From Candidatus Uabimicrobium amorphum (GTDB lineage: Bacteria > Planctomycetota > Uabimicrobiia > Uabimicrobiales > Uabimicrobiaceae), in contig NZ_AP019860.1 of assembly GCF_009002475.1 (NCBI RefSeq), positions 7,640,501-7,704,500 on the forward strand: 64,000 bases of DNA. Reading direction: 5' to 3'. The position numbers were made by a program, and so were the translations under genes. The notes below the pieces were generated by a model. That model saw only the letters and a list, made by a program, of their open reading frames with translations. It made no database searches and was not told the origin of the DNA. Below, piece after piece: positions 52,476 to 60,576 of the stretch. Position 1 is the first letter of the stretch. Every line of letters starts with the position of its first letter.

Positions 52476-55400
52476 CTACAGTGCAAAGGTATACACTAGA
52501 ACTGCAACCACCACCAAACAAGTTACACCTAAGGTAACCATCGTAGCTAGTTTTTTCTTACGCTGTTGTTGCAACTCTGCCAGTTTTTTCTTTTTTTCTG
52601 CAATACGCTTTTCTACTTTAGGTAGCAATTTGCGATTGAAAATAGGATTTTCAAAAGCCTCATGTGCTTCCTTCCATTTATTTTGCGTAATGAGATTTTC
52701 AATTTGTGTTAGAATTTGATTTGCTTTGTTGGAAGGTTGCATAGATGCGACCATTTTACTCACACGCTCTATATCAGAAGAAATGTCAGTAACAGGACAC
52801 CGCCATACATTTTGTTTTTGATGTATCTTTTCCAAAGTTTGCAACGCCTCTTGAAAGTTTTCTTTGTCTTCCAAAAGTTTCGCGGTGTACATGAGTTGCA
52901 TGTACTCTTCCTCATCAGCAACTATCTGTCGTTGGGCACTTTCTACTTTTACAATTTGTTCATCGAGGACTTCGCTGTGTTCGGGAAAAGAATCCCTTAT
53001 GGTATTTAAAATATCAATAGCCGCCTGGTATTGTTTTTTCTGAATATGATTGTTTACCTGACCGATGGCCTCTTGGAATTCCTGCTCACGGTTATCTAGT
53101 TTACCATTGATTTCATCGTAAAGACTTTGCACAAAGTCATCTTGGTTGTGCTCAATAACTTGGTCAAGTAACTTTTTTGCTTCCCAAATTTCATCACTAT
53201 CCAAATGGTCTTGTGCAATTTCTACCGCCATATCAATTACCTGCATCAATCGCTCTTCAATCTCAACGGGATCAATCAAGTGAGCGACTTGCATCCATTT
53301 ATAAATCGCTTCTTCAAATAAATTGTCCATCGCGAGTTCGTCACCTTCGTTCAGGACTTGTTGTATCTCATTTTCCACTTCGGAATCGTCTTGTTCATCT
53401 GCCTTACCGGCAGACTCATCTTTGTCTTCAGGTTCTGACAAAGTAACTTCCGACTCACTAGAAACGCTTTCTTTAGATTCGTTTTCTTCTTCGAGCTGCG
53501 ACTGTTTTTCTTCTGTAGCTTCATCCGACACAGTTTCTTCTGGTACGGACTCCTCGGCTTGCGGTTCGTCTTCCACTGGTTCAGGTTCGTCGCTTTCCGA
53601 TTCCCCTTCCTCCACAGACTCGCTCTTCTCTTCTGGCTTAGACTCCTCGGCTTTTGGTTCGTCTTCTACCAATTCAGACTCATCGCTTTCAGATTCATCC
53701 TCTTTTGCAGACTCGCTTTTCTCTTCAAGTTCGTCTTCCACTGGTTCAGATTCATCGCTTTCCGATGTGCCTTCTTCCACGGACTCACTTTTCTCTTCCG
53801 ATTCGGACTCTTCCGCTTCAGATTCGTCTTCCATTGATTCAGATTCATCGCTTGCGGATTCATCCTCCTCCACAGACTCACTTTCCTCTTCAGGTTCATC
53901 TTCCACGGCTTCAGATTCACCGCTTTCTTCTGTAGAATTTACTTCAGAAGTAGAATCACTTTGCGCAAGATCTTCCAAATCCAATCCATGTTGTTCGAGG
54001 GACTGCTTTTCATCAGGTTCGTCTAATATTTCAGACGCTCTCTCAACCTTACGATCAATCTGTGTTTCTTGTTCCCAAACGGCTTCTCTTGAAGTTTTGG
54101 AATCCTCCGTTGCGCTTTCTTGCGAAGATTCACTATCCACAGTATCACTCTTGCCATCGCTATCCGTGGACGCACCTACGGTATTCTCTTCCGTATTCTC
54201 CGCAGCGTCTTTTAAATTTTCACCAGCATCATTATCTTCAGACTGTTCTGCCCCTGAAAAGCCAACTTTCTTAGGTGCTCCCAATGATTCCAAATCTTTC
54301 TTATAATCAATGGTAACCTTAAAACGCTTCTTTTTGTTCCCAGACGGAAGGGAGTATTTCTTTAATTTGTTTTTGTTAGTTGTCGCGATTTCATCGCCAC
54401 TTTCCGCCGAGCTTATCTCCTCCGTATTTTCAGTTGCGTTTGTATCGGCAGTATTCTCAGCAGCAGTATTTTCTTGCTCCTGCTCTTCCTCTTTCGCCTT
54501 CTCCAATATGCTTTGTGCATGTGCAAAATCATCGGCAATGTTCTGCTCTTTTTGCTCTTGGATACTACTAATAAGCTTTTTCTTTGTAATATGGCGCTTT
54601 TCGCGGTCTTCCTCGGAGATCTTTTTGATATTAGTACCCGTTGATTTAGCCCCAGGAAAATATCTTTTCAACTTTAATTTTTTTGGTTTGCCAAGAAGAG
54701 GTTCTTCGCTTTCCTCTTTCTTCTCTGCTTGAGGTTTTTCTTTTTCCTCATTTTCAGGAAACTCTTCGGGGTCAACAGGTATAGCCTCTAACGGTCCAAT
54801 GTCAGAAAGTGCCTCTCTTTTCGTAGTCTCCTCCGCGAACAACTTCTCCATATGATTTTCTTCAGGGGTCGTCTGAATCTGCTTGGACAACTCCAGTAAC
54901 TCATCTTCGCTATTTTGGACTTTCTCTACATTATTAGGCTGCGGACTCTTTTGTCTAGACGTTTCAACAATTTGAAAATGCTCATGTTTTGTTTTTAACG
55001 CCGCATTAATTTCTTCGAATTTCGACGCCATTTGCTCTTCGTCAGCCTGAGGTTCGTCTTTTTGCTTTTCCTTCTCTTTTTGTTTATACTTTTGGACGAT
55101 AGCCCCCAATATCTGCGATGCCTCGTTTAATTTTTCCTTTTCCCGAACTTCAGACTCTTTATAACGCAAAGTTTTTGCTTTTCGCGCCACCATACTCTTT
55201 TGGAAAGTATTCAGAGCAAGAATTAAAGCATCAATGTCACGATAACGCTCAGCAGGATTGATACGAGTAGCTTTTGTGATGATATCATCTAAACCAGGAG
55301 GAATGTCATAACGAATAGAAGATAGACGAATATGCTCTTCATAACTTTGGAACGTTAGGATTTCGTACAAAATCGAACCCAAAGCATAAATATCGCAGAG

Positions 55401-56078
55401 CCGTCCATCGGCAGAAGAAGACCCACTCTCAGGAGATAGGTAATTTTGATAATTTTCATGAATAGACAACCTTTCCCAGGCACTATCATTAAGAAGCTCC
55501 TCTAGCCCCAAATCCCCTATCTTTAAACAAATGTCATCACCTTCCCCAATAAGAATATTATTGGGATGAAGTAAACGATGCGCCCGAGTTTCATGAAAAT
55601 ACTTCACAACCTCACACAACTGCAAAACCATTTTGCACGCATCGACAATGGACACATACTTTCCGGTATTTTTCTGTTGCTGTAGCCAATCAGAAAGCGC
55701 CGCTCCCTCAATGTGCTCCATTACAAAAAAGTACAGCTTTTTTTGTTTCCACAAATCGATGATTTCAATGTAGTTTTCATGCTCAAGTTGATAAAGGTCA
55801 TTGATAAGTGAGATAAATTTATCAACCTTTGCTTGTGTATTGAGATGATGAGGAATGATTATTTTCAGAACAAATAACTTTCCGGAACTCTCATGATCTT
55901 TTACCAAATAAACACAACCAATACAGCCTGTTCCCAGTAAAGTAATAATTTCGTAACGACGAGAACTACCAACTTTAGGACCTATAGTCGTTCCAGGAGA
56001 AAGCTCAATTATTTTCGTCTCATCTAATGATATATCGTGAATATCAGATAAAATCTTAAAATCTTTCCTCTTTATCAT
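52476..56078 (-). CDS. tail-anchored Ser/Thr pseudokinase with acidic repeats and TPR-like helices
   Basis: This is a 1200-residue protein. Residues 42-300 have the kinase fold: glycine loop GTGCIGCVY, Lys72 (VLKI), but the catalytic loop HRDLKPxN reads HRLLHPNN, with Leu169 in place of the catalytic Asp; DLG (189-191) remains. Residues 300-720 are charged and helical. Residues about 723-848 are Glu/Ser/Asp tandem repeats. A helical repeat domain (about 920-1110) follows, and a single C-terminal membrane helix ends the chain (VTLGVTCLVVVAVLVYTFAL). It is probably a non-catalytic scaffold facing the cytosol. It is a single-gene unit upstream of tRNA-Leu on the opposite strand. Confidence 0.92.
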   Translation of the reverse strand: MIKRKDFKILSDIHDISLDETKIIELSPGTTIGPKVGSSRRYEIITLLGTGCIGCVYLVKDHESSGKLFVLKIIIPHHLNTQAKVDKFISLINDLYQLEHENYIEIIDLWKQKKLYFFVMEHIEGAALSDWLQQQKNTGKYVSIVDACKMVLQLCEVVKYFHETRAHRLLHPNNILIGEGDDICLKIGDLGLEELLNDSAWERLSIHENYQNYLSPESGSSSADGRLCDIYALGSILYEILTFQSYEEHIRLSSIRYDIPPGLDDIITKATRINPAERYRDIDALILALNTFQKSMVARKAKTLRYKESEVREKEKLNEASQILGAIVQKYKQKEKEKQKDEPQADEEQMASKFEEINAALKTKHEHFQIVETSRQKSPQPNNVEKVQNSEDELLELSKQIQTTPEENHMEKLFAEETTKREALSDIGPLEAIPVDPEEFPENEEKEKPQAEKKEESEEPLLGKPKKLKLKRYFPGAKSTGTNIKKISEEDREKRHITKKKLISSIQEQKEQNIADDFAHAQSILEKAKEEEQEQENTAAENTADTNATENTEEISSAESGDEIATTNKNKLKKYSLPSGNKKKRFKVTIDYKKDLESLGAPKKVGFSGAEQSEDNDAGENLKDAAENTEENTVGASTDSDGKSDTVDSESSQESATEDSKTSREAVWEQETQIDRKVERASEILDEPDEKQSLEQHGLDLEDLAQSDSTSEVNSTEESGESEAVEDEPEEESESVEEDESASDESESMEDESEAEESESEEKSESVEEGTSESDESEPVEDELEEKSESAKEDESESDESELVEDEPKAEESKPEEKSESVEEGESESDEPEPVEDEPQAEESVPEETVSDEATEEKQSQLEEENESKESVSSESEVTLSEPEDKDESAGKADEQDDSEVENEIQQVLNEGDELAMDNLFEEAIYKWMQVAHLIDPVEIEERLMQVIDMAVEIAQDHLDSDEIWEAKKLLDQVIEHNQDDFVQSLYDEINGKLDNREQEFQEAIGQVNNHIQKKQYQAAIDILNTIRDSFPEHSEVLDEQIVKVESAQRQIVADEEEYMQLMYTAKLLEDKENFQEALQTLEKIHQKQNVWRCPVTDISSDIERVSKMVASMQPSNKANQILTQIENLITQNKWKEAHEAFENPIFNRKLLPKVEKRIAEKKKKLAELQQQRKKKLATMVTLGVTCLVVVAVLVYTFAL
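53535..53910 (-). repeat. coding tandem repeat, acidic, about 93 bp per unit
   Basis: Within the pseudokinase gene, about four units encode variants of ESVEEDESASDESESMEDES followed by EAEESESEEKS; one unit is shorter by seven codons. The units differ by scattered substitutions. The antisense strand shows a long Ser-rich open frame as a by-product. Confidence 0.8.
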
Positions 56079-56253
56079 AAGGTATTTCCGGAATGAAAAT
56101 CATGAAAATGGGTTAGAAAAACTAGTTTCATTAAAATATAAATTATTCTGATTAATTTGTAAACTATAAAGTCTTGCAACGGAGATTTTCTAACACATTT
56201 TCGTCATTTACCAGTAATAAATAGAAAAAACAAAAAAAATTTCAAAAAAGTAT

Positions 56254-56281
56254 TTGACATCAAAGTCTTTTCTGGTACAAT
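56254..56281 (+). promoter_or_regulatory. promoter of tRNA-Leu
   Basis: A perfect TTGACA (56254-56259) and TACAAT (56276-56281) are spaced 16 bases apart, with a TG motif before the -10. Transcription would begin about seven bases before the mature tRNA. Confidence 0.8.
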
Positions 56282-56294
56282 GCCAACCTGAAAT

Positions 56295-56379
56295 GCGAGA
56301 GTGGCGAAATTGGCAGACGCGCTAGATTTAGGATCTAGTGCCTTCGGGCATGAGGGTTCGAGTCCCTCCTTTCGCACCA
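56295..56379 (+). tRNA. tRNA-Leu (anticodon UAG)
   Basis: An 85-base class II tRNA with encoded CCA. The acceptor stem GCGAGAG pairs with CTTTCGC (one G-U), the anticodon stem CTAGA/TCTAG encloses TTTAGGA (anticodon TAG), the long variable arm is TGCCTTCGGGCA, and the T arm is GAGGGTTCGAGTCCCTC. It has its own promoter and is followed by an integrase gene, so its 3' end is a likely attachment site. Confidence 0.97.
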
Positions 56380-56468
56380 AACTAATTTTACAAAATTTGC
56401 GAGCAATACAAGCCGCAAAACAGTATAATGTAAGAGTTAGTGATGGTCGCACTAACCAAACATAGAAA

Positions 56469-56519
56469 AACAGCAGATTCTAACCAGTTTTAAATATGGT
56501 AATCTGCTGTTTTTTTTTT
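56469..56519 (+). terminator. Rho-independent terminator after tRNA-Leu
   Basis: An 11-bp stem AACAGCAGATT/AATCTGCTGTT with a 21-base loop is followed by a run of T (56510-56519). A second hairpin GTTAGTG/CACTAAC (56436-56456) and a TATAAT (56424-56429) lie between it and the tRNA. Confidence 0.85.
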
Positions 56520-56619
56520 GCCTATGCTCGGTCATGGGGGAAAAAGTGGGGGAATTCTCCGACAGCCAGACTTTCTAAAGGCCATACAAATTTTCGAACT
56601 AAATTTTAGGAAGAAAGTT

Positions 56620-57831
56620 ATGGCTAAAATAAAACCCAAACCTCTTCGCCATGGAAATGGATGGCGAGTCAGCTTTTGCCTATTCGGTGAAAAATATGTC
56701 AAATATGTTGGGAAAAGTGAACATTACGCAGAATTGGTTCAATGCAAAATCAATACCTTAGTTGTACAAATGCGCTATGGATTTGTAGAAATCCCAAAGC
56801 ACAACATAGGTGACTTTGTATTTTCCCAAACCATCAACAAACCTAAAAAACCACACCAGGATCCCTCTAAGAGTATACTCGTCTTGGCATTTATCGATAT
56901 ATATATTTCTGAAATTGACAGTGACAGTAACTCATCTAAGACAAAAATTATTCATGCAAACCACCTGAAGAAATTCGCATCAAAACACTATCAACGCCTT
57001 TTTATCAAGGATGTTACCGTTATTTTTTTTGAGAGATACAAAAAATATCGCAAAAAACAAAAAGTAATGGCCAAAACCATCAACAAAGAACTCTACACTT
57101 TTCGTGAAATTTTCCAATGTGCTATAGAAAAAGAATATCTTACCGAAAACGTGCTGGATCATGTCAAAAAAGAAAAAGAAGATGAAGCAAAAAATATCTT
57201 CCGTACAACATCTGAAATAAAGAGCCTTCTTGCACGAAAGAATTTTACAGTAGAGGAAATAAAAAAGATAAAACGTTTCCGCCATCTAAATCGTCAAGAA
57301 ATTAAGCATATCATTAGATTGGCAAAAGAACGTTTAGGTGAAGATCATTGGATCATTCCTATTATTATTACCTTTGCACATACAGGTATTCGTAGGAAAG
57401 AACTGATTGAACTTACCTGGCTTAATGTAGATTTCACCAAAGAAATTTTGTATGTGTACTCGGATAAACAATCAAGAAAAGTACAGAAAGTATGTCGTGG
57501 AGTTTACATGTCGAGTAAGCTCAAAGCTGTTTTAGAAGAACAAAAGAGTCGCAACAAAGAACGTTGGGTCTTTCCTGGACCAAATGGTGGGCAGTTGAGT
57601 GTACACACATTATACCCGACTTTTGTGAGAGCTTTAAAGGATAGTGATTACGAAGGTATAGGCTTTCACTGTTTTCGTCACTCTTTTATTAGCATACTTG
57701 CTGATAACGGAGCTAAGTTACAGGAAATAGGTAATCTTGTTGGTCATACCAATTCAGAGATGACTGCACATTATACACATGTTACTCCCGAATCAATAAA
57801 ACGGGCAATTGAAAATGCTTTTAGCGACTAG
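56620..57831 (+). CDS. tyrosine recombinase/integrase
   Basis: This 403-residue integrase has an N-terminal arm-binding part (MAKIKPKPLRHGNGWRVSF, beta-strand-like), a core-binding helical region (about 85-175), and the catalytic domain with Arg in HTGIRRKELIELTW, HxxR in FHCFRHSFISIL, His in LVGHTNSEMTAHYTH and the nucleophile Tyr in HYTHV. Residues about 180-225 form a charged, Lys/Glu-rich insert. ATG 56620 is chosen because AGGAAG lies just upstream; the longer frame from 56518 begins inside the tRNA terminator. The position beside tRNA-Leu fits site-specific integration there. Confidence 0.93.
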   Translation: MAKIKPKPLRHGNGWRVSFCLFGEKYVKYVGKSEHYAELVQCKINTLVVQMRYGFVEIPKHNIGDFVFSQTINKPKKPHQDPSKSILVLAFIDIYISEIDSDSNSSKTKIIHANHLKKFASKHYQRLFIKDVTVIFFERYKKYRKKQKVMAKTINKELYTFREIFQCAIEKEYLTENVLDHVKKEKEDEAKNIFRTTSEIKSLLARKNFTVEEIKKIKRFRHLNRQEIKHIIRLAKERLGEDHWIIPIIITFAHTGIRRKELIELTWLNVDFTKEILYVYSDKQSRKVQKVCRGVYMSSKLKAVLEEQKSRNKERWVFPGPNGGQLSVHTLYPTFVRALKDSDYEGIGFHCFRHSFISILADNGAKLQEIGNLVGHTNSEMTAHYTHVTPESIKRAIENAFSD

Positions 57832-57870
57832 TTGTCGCAAAAGTGTATTGTCTTGAAGTGTGGATATGAA

Positions 57871-57898
57871 GAAGCCAGGAATTAGGGCTCCTGGCTTC
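57871..57898. repeat. 10-bp perfect hairpin downstream of the integrase
   Basis: GAAGCCAGGA and TCCTGGCTTC enclose an eight-base loop. It lies 40 bases after the integrase stop and has no T run. It may act in replication or as an attenuator with the next hairpin. Confidence 0.6.
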
Positions 57899-57915
57899 CG
57901 AGTCGACCCACATGC

Positions 57916-57969
57916 ATGCAGAGGATTTATAACCTACCAAAAAATCCCTCTGCATTCAAATTTTTTTTG
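57916..57969 (+). terminator. terminator-like hairpin before the primase gene
   Basis: ATGCAGAGGATTT pairs with AAATCCCTCTGCAT (one bulged C) and is followed by a run of nine T from 57960. It lies only about 40 bases before the primase start, so it could terminate the integrase transcript or attenuate the primase. Confidence 0.75.
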
Positions 57970-58006
57970 ATAAGGGTAGCTAATCGCTATTCCAAGGAGG
58001 GTAATC

Positions 58007-60310
58007 ATGGGTAAAGAAAACATATTTGTTGCAGCCAAACAGAAAAATTTGAAATCCTACATTGAAAATCGAACTGGTATAAAATTAAAAAAAGTAGGTT
58101 CTGGTTACAGAGCAGAAACATGTCCTTTCTGTAATAATAAAAGTAAGGGCTTCGGAATAAAAAATGAATTTTTTCATTGCTTTGCCTGTGGCAAAGAGGG
58201 AGATATTATTGACTTTGAAAGCATTTATAGCAATTGTGAGCCCCACGAAGCAGCTCGCAAGATTATCGGAGAAAATATCCCATTCTACAAACCAACTGTC
58301 TCTGATGACAAAAATAACAACAAAAATCTCTTTCTCTACATCTGGGATGTTTCCGAAAGATTAGATTTTAGCACTGCATTGAATTGGTTAAAAAATCAAA
58401 GAGGTTTTGATTCTAAACTGGCCGAAATAAGCGCAAAATACTGCAGTGAAAAGCTACGAATCAATAGTTATCAGAATACCATAAGTATCGTCGCTCCCAT
58501 ATACAGCTATAGTGGTAAAAATCTTGTTGGTATCGAAAAGATTGGTTTACAAGACTCTCAAAAGATAGCTCATGGAACAAAAAAGGGCATGCTTTGTTTT
58601 GATACCAATAGCGAAGAAGTGGTCATCGTTGAGTCGTTAGCAAATGCTCTTTGTCTTGCAAGCGTTGGAATTACAGGAGTTTCTATATTTGGTGTTACCA
58701 ACACAAACAATATATCCGAAATTATCAGCGCCTTTCCAAATAGAAAAATATATATTTGGTTTGATAAAGGTACAGAAGAGATTTCCGAAGAGATAATCAA
58801 CTTACATCAAAAAGTCAAAGCTATTTATTTCGAAGACAAAAAGAGTGACAAGTTTGATGTAAACGATTTATTGAAGGAAGCCAATGGTAATTTTTCAAGT
58901 TTAGTTCAACAGTATATAAAAAATGCTAGTAGTAGCCAAACACAGTTGGAAAGAGAGAACCTTATCTCCAGGAATAAAGTCCCAAAATTTCCTATATGCT
59001 GTTTACCAGAACCTTTACGCCGATTTTGTAAAGAAGTTGCTGAAGCAGTAGATTGCCCTACTGATTTTGTTGCTACTCCTCTTTTGACCGTTGCTGCTGG
59101 TGTCATTGGCAGCTCAAAAAAAATTCAAGTAAAAAAATCATGGACAGAAAGTTGTGCAATATATTCGGCTGTTGTTGCAGCTCCCGGATCAGGTAAAAGC
59201 CCTGCTTTGATAAAAGTCACCGACTTACTTAAGCCAATTGAAAAAGAAAACATTGAAAGAAACAATGAGAGTAAGGAGGAGTATCTACAAAGCTTAGCAG
59301 AATATGAATCTGACATCCAAACTTGGAAAAAAGACAAGAAAAAAGGTTTAGCTGTTGATTCTCCCCCTCAACCGCCAGAACCATTTTACTACATCAGAAC
59401 ACATATTGCCGATGCAACTGTTGAGTCTATCGCCGAAATACTCGCCAACAATCCTCAAGGAGTCGTTCTTATTCGCGACGAACTAACTGCATGGGTAAAA
59501 TCGCATAACCAATACAAAGGTGGTAACGGTAGTGATAGGCAGTTCTTTCTCTCAGTGTGGGCAGGAGCATCAAGTCCTGTAGATAGAAAAGGAAAAGCAC
59601 CTCAGTATTTGACAGATCCCTTTTTGTCTATAACTGGTGCTATACCACCTAAGGAACTCGATACCCTCAAAAAGGGTATGAAGGATGATGGCTTTCTCGA
59701 CAGGATACTTTTTTCCTATCCAGATCCCATTCATTCAACTGAGTGGTCAGAAAAAGATATATCCGTAGAAGCTGAAACAGAGATTCAAAAATTATTTTTG
59801 AATCTCTACAATAATAACGAACCTAAAATTATAGAGTTCACAGAGGAAGCTAAGAAACTTTGGATAAAATGGTTCGTTTCCCATAAGAAAACAAGCTTAG
59901 AACAAGCGGAAATTTTACAAAATCCACTAAACAAAATGCCAGGGCAACTTTTAAGAATTTCTCTAATACTTGCTGTGATCGCCGATGAACCTCTACTTAC
60001 CAAACTGACTTTGCAGAATGCAATTGAAATTATCAAGTATTACAAGCAACACTTAAAACGAGTTTTAGGAATTCTTGACGAAACTGCCGATGAAGAAAAA
60101 GTGCGTAAGATTATGAACTATGCGAAGAAAAGAAGTAAATCTGTGATCTCTGCTCAAGATATCTACAAAAGTCATTTCATGGGCATCAGAAAATCAGCAC
60201 CAGCGAAAGAATTATTGAAATGGGCCTCTGAGCAGGGAATTGGAACTTTAGAAAAAGATAAACTGCATTTACATGGGTCTGTTTTTGAAGATTTTCAATA
60301 TGGTTTGTAA
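58007..60310 (+). CDS. element-encoded primase/DUF3987 ATPase
   Basis: This 767-residue replication protein has an N-terminal zinc-binding domain with Cys39, Cys42, Cys58 and Cys61 (ETCPFCNN and FHCFACGKEG). A Toprim-like region has Glu209 (VVIVESLANALC) and Asp253 (YIWFDKG). The C-terminal part is DUF3987, with Walker A AAPGSGKSP (394-398), acidic RDELTAWVKS and FLDRILFSYPDP. Such proteins start replication of integrative elements and phage satellites. A strong AAGGAGGG site precedes the ATG. It is unrelated in architecture to the chromosomal dnaG at 20.7 kb. Confidence 0.9.
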   Translation: MGKENIFVAAKQKNLKSYIENRTGIKLKKVGSGYRAETCPFCNNKSKGFGIKNEFFHCFACGKEGDIIDFESIYSNCEPHEAARKIIGENIPFYKPTVSDDKNNNKNLFLYIWDVSERLDFSTALNWLKNQRGFDSKLAEISAKYCSEKLRINSYQNTISIVAPIYSYSGKNLVGIEKIGLQDSQKIAHGTKKGMLCFDTNSEEVVIVESLANALCLASVGITGVSIFGVTNTNNISEIISAFPNRKIYIWFDKGTEEISEEIINLHQKVKAIYFEDKKSDKFDVNDLLKEANGNFSSLVQQYIKNASSSQTQLERENLISRNKVPKFPICCLPEPLRRFCKEVAEAVDCPTDFVATPLLTVAAGVIGSSKKIQVKKSWTESCAIYSAVVAAPGSGKSPALIKVTDLLKPIEKENIERNNESKEEYLQSLAEYESDIQTWKKDKKKGLAVDSPPQPPEPFYYIRTHIADATVESIAEILANNPQGVVLIRDELTAWVKSHNQYKGGNGSDRQFFLSVWAGASSPVDRKGKAPQYLTDPFLSITGAIPPKELDTLKKGMKDDGFLDRILFSYPDPIHSTEWSEKDISVEAETEIQKLFLNLYNNNEPKIIEFTEEAKKLWIKWFVSHKKTSLEQAEILQNPLNKMPGQLLRISLILAVIADEPLLTKLTLQNAIEIIKYYKQHLKRVLGILDETADEEKVRKIMNYAKKRSKSVISAQDIYKSHFMGIRKSAPAKELLKWASEQGIGTLEKDKLHLHGSVFEDFQYGL

Positions 60311-60326
60311 TCCCAAACTTGTAAAA

Positions 60327-60515
60327 TTTAGTCGCAAACCCGCAAAAATTCGTAAGTAATTATTTTGCAATGTTTTAAGGTTCGGGTATTCCTAGTCGCA
60401 CTTTAGTCGCAAACCCTCAATCGCAGTTTTATTTTGCGAGTTGCGACTAAAGTGAGACTTATCTTGCCCGAATTATAAATCGTTACTAACTAAGGCTTTA
60501 CAGTAAAATTCGGGT
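60327..60515. repeat. cluster of direct and inverted repeats at the right end of the element
   Basis: The 15-bp TTTAGTCGCAAACCC occurs at 60327-60341 and 60402-60416. A 14-bp inverted repeat CACTTTAGTCGCAA/TTGCGACTAAAGTG spans 60399-60454. CCCGAATT/AATTCGGG arms lie at 60467-60474 and 60508-60515. The same GCGAC/GTCGC core forms a palindrome at the integrase stop (57825-57839). The region is non-coding (266-base gap) and may be a replication origin, recombinase arm sites or the element end. Confidence 0.7.
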
Positions 60516-60576
60516 TTGAGACTTCTTTTCATTAATATAACCAAATTTGGACCGTTTCAAAGAATTTGTAATACTT

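Larger units (their letters stand above)
56380..60540 (+). mobile_element. minimal integrase-primase integrative element at tRNA-Leu
   Basis: This segment of about 4.2 kb contains, in order, a tyrosine recombinase, two hairpins, a primase/DUF3987 ATPase and a repeat cluster, and nothing else. The left border is taken as the tRNA 3' end; the right border is a guess, since no second copy of the tRNA end was found down to 64000. No capsid, conjugation or toxin genes are present. It could be a satellite, a plasmid-like element or the decayed end of a larger island. Confidence 0.6.

Noticed and set aside
53323..54306. 327-codon Ser-rich plus-strand frame
   Set aside because: It is antisense to the Glu/Ser-rich repeats of the pseudokinase; GAA/TCC-rich codons leave the opposite strand open.
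56204..56452. 82-codon minus-strand frame containing RKEGLEPSCPKALD
   Set aside because: This is the antisense translation of tRNA-Leu, a well-known annotation artefact.
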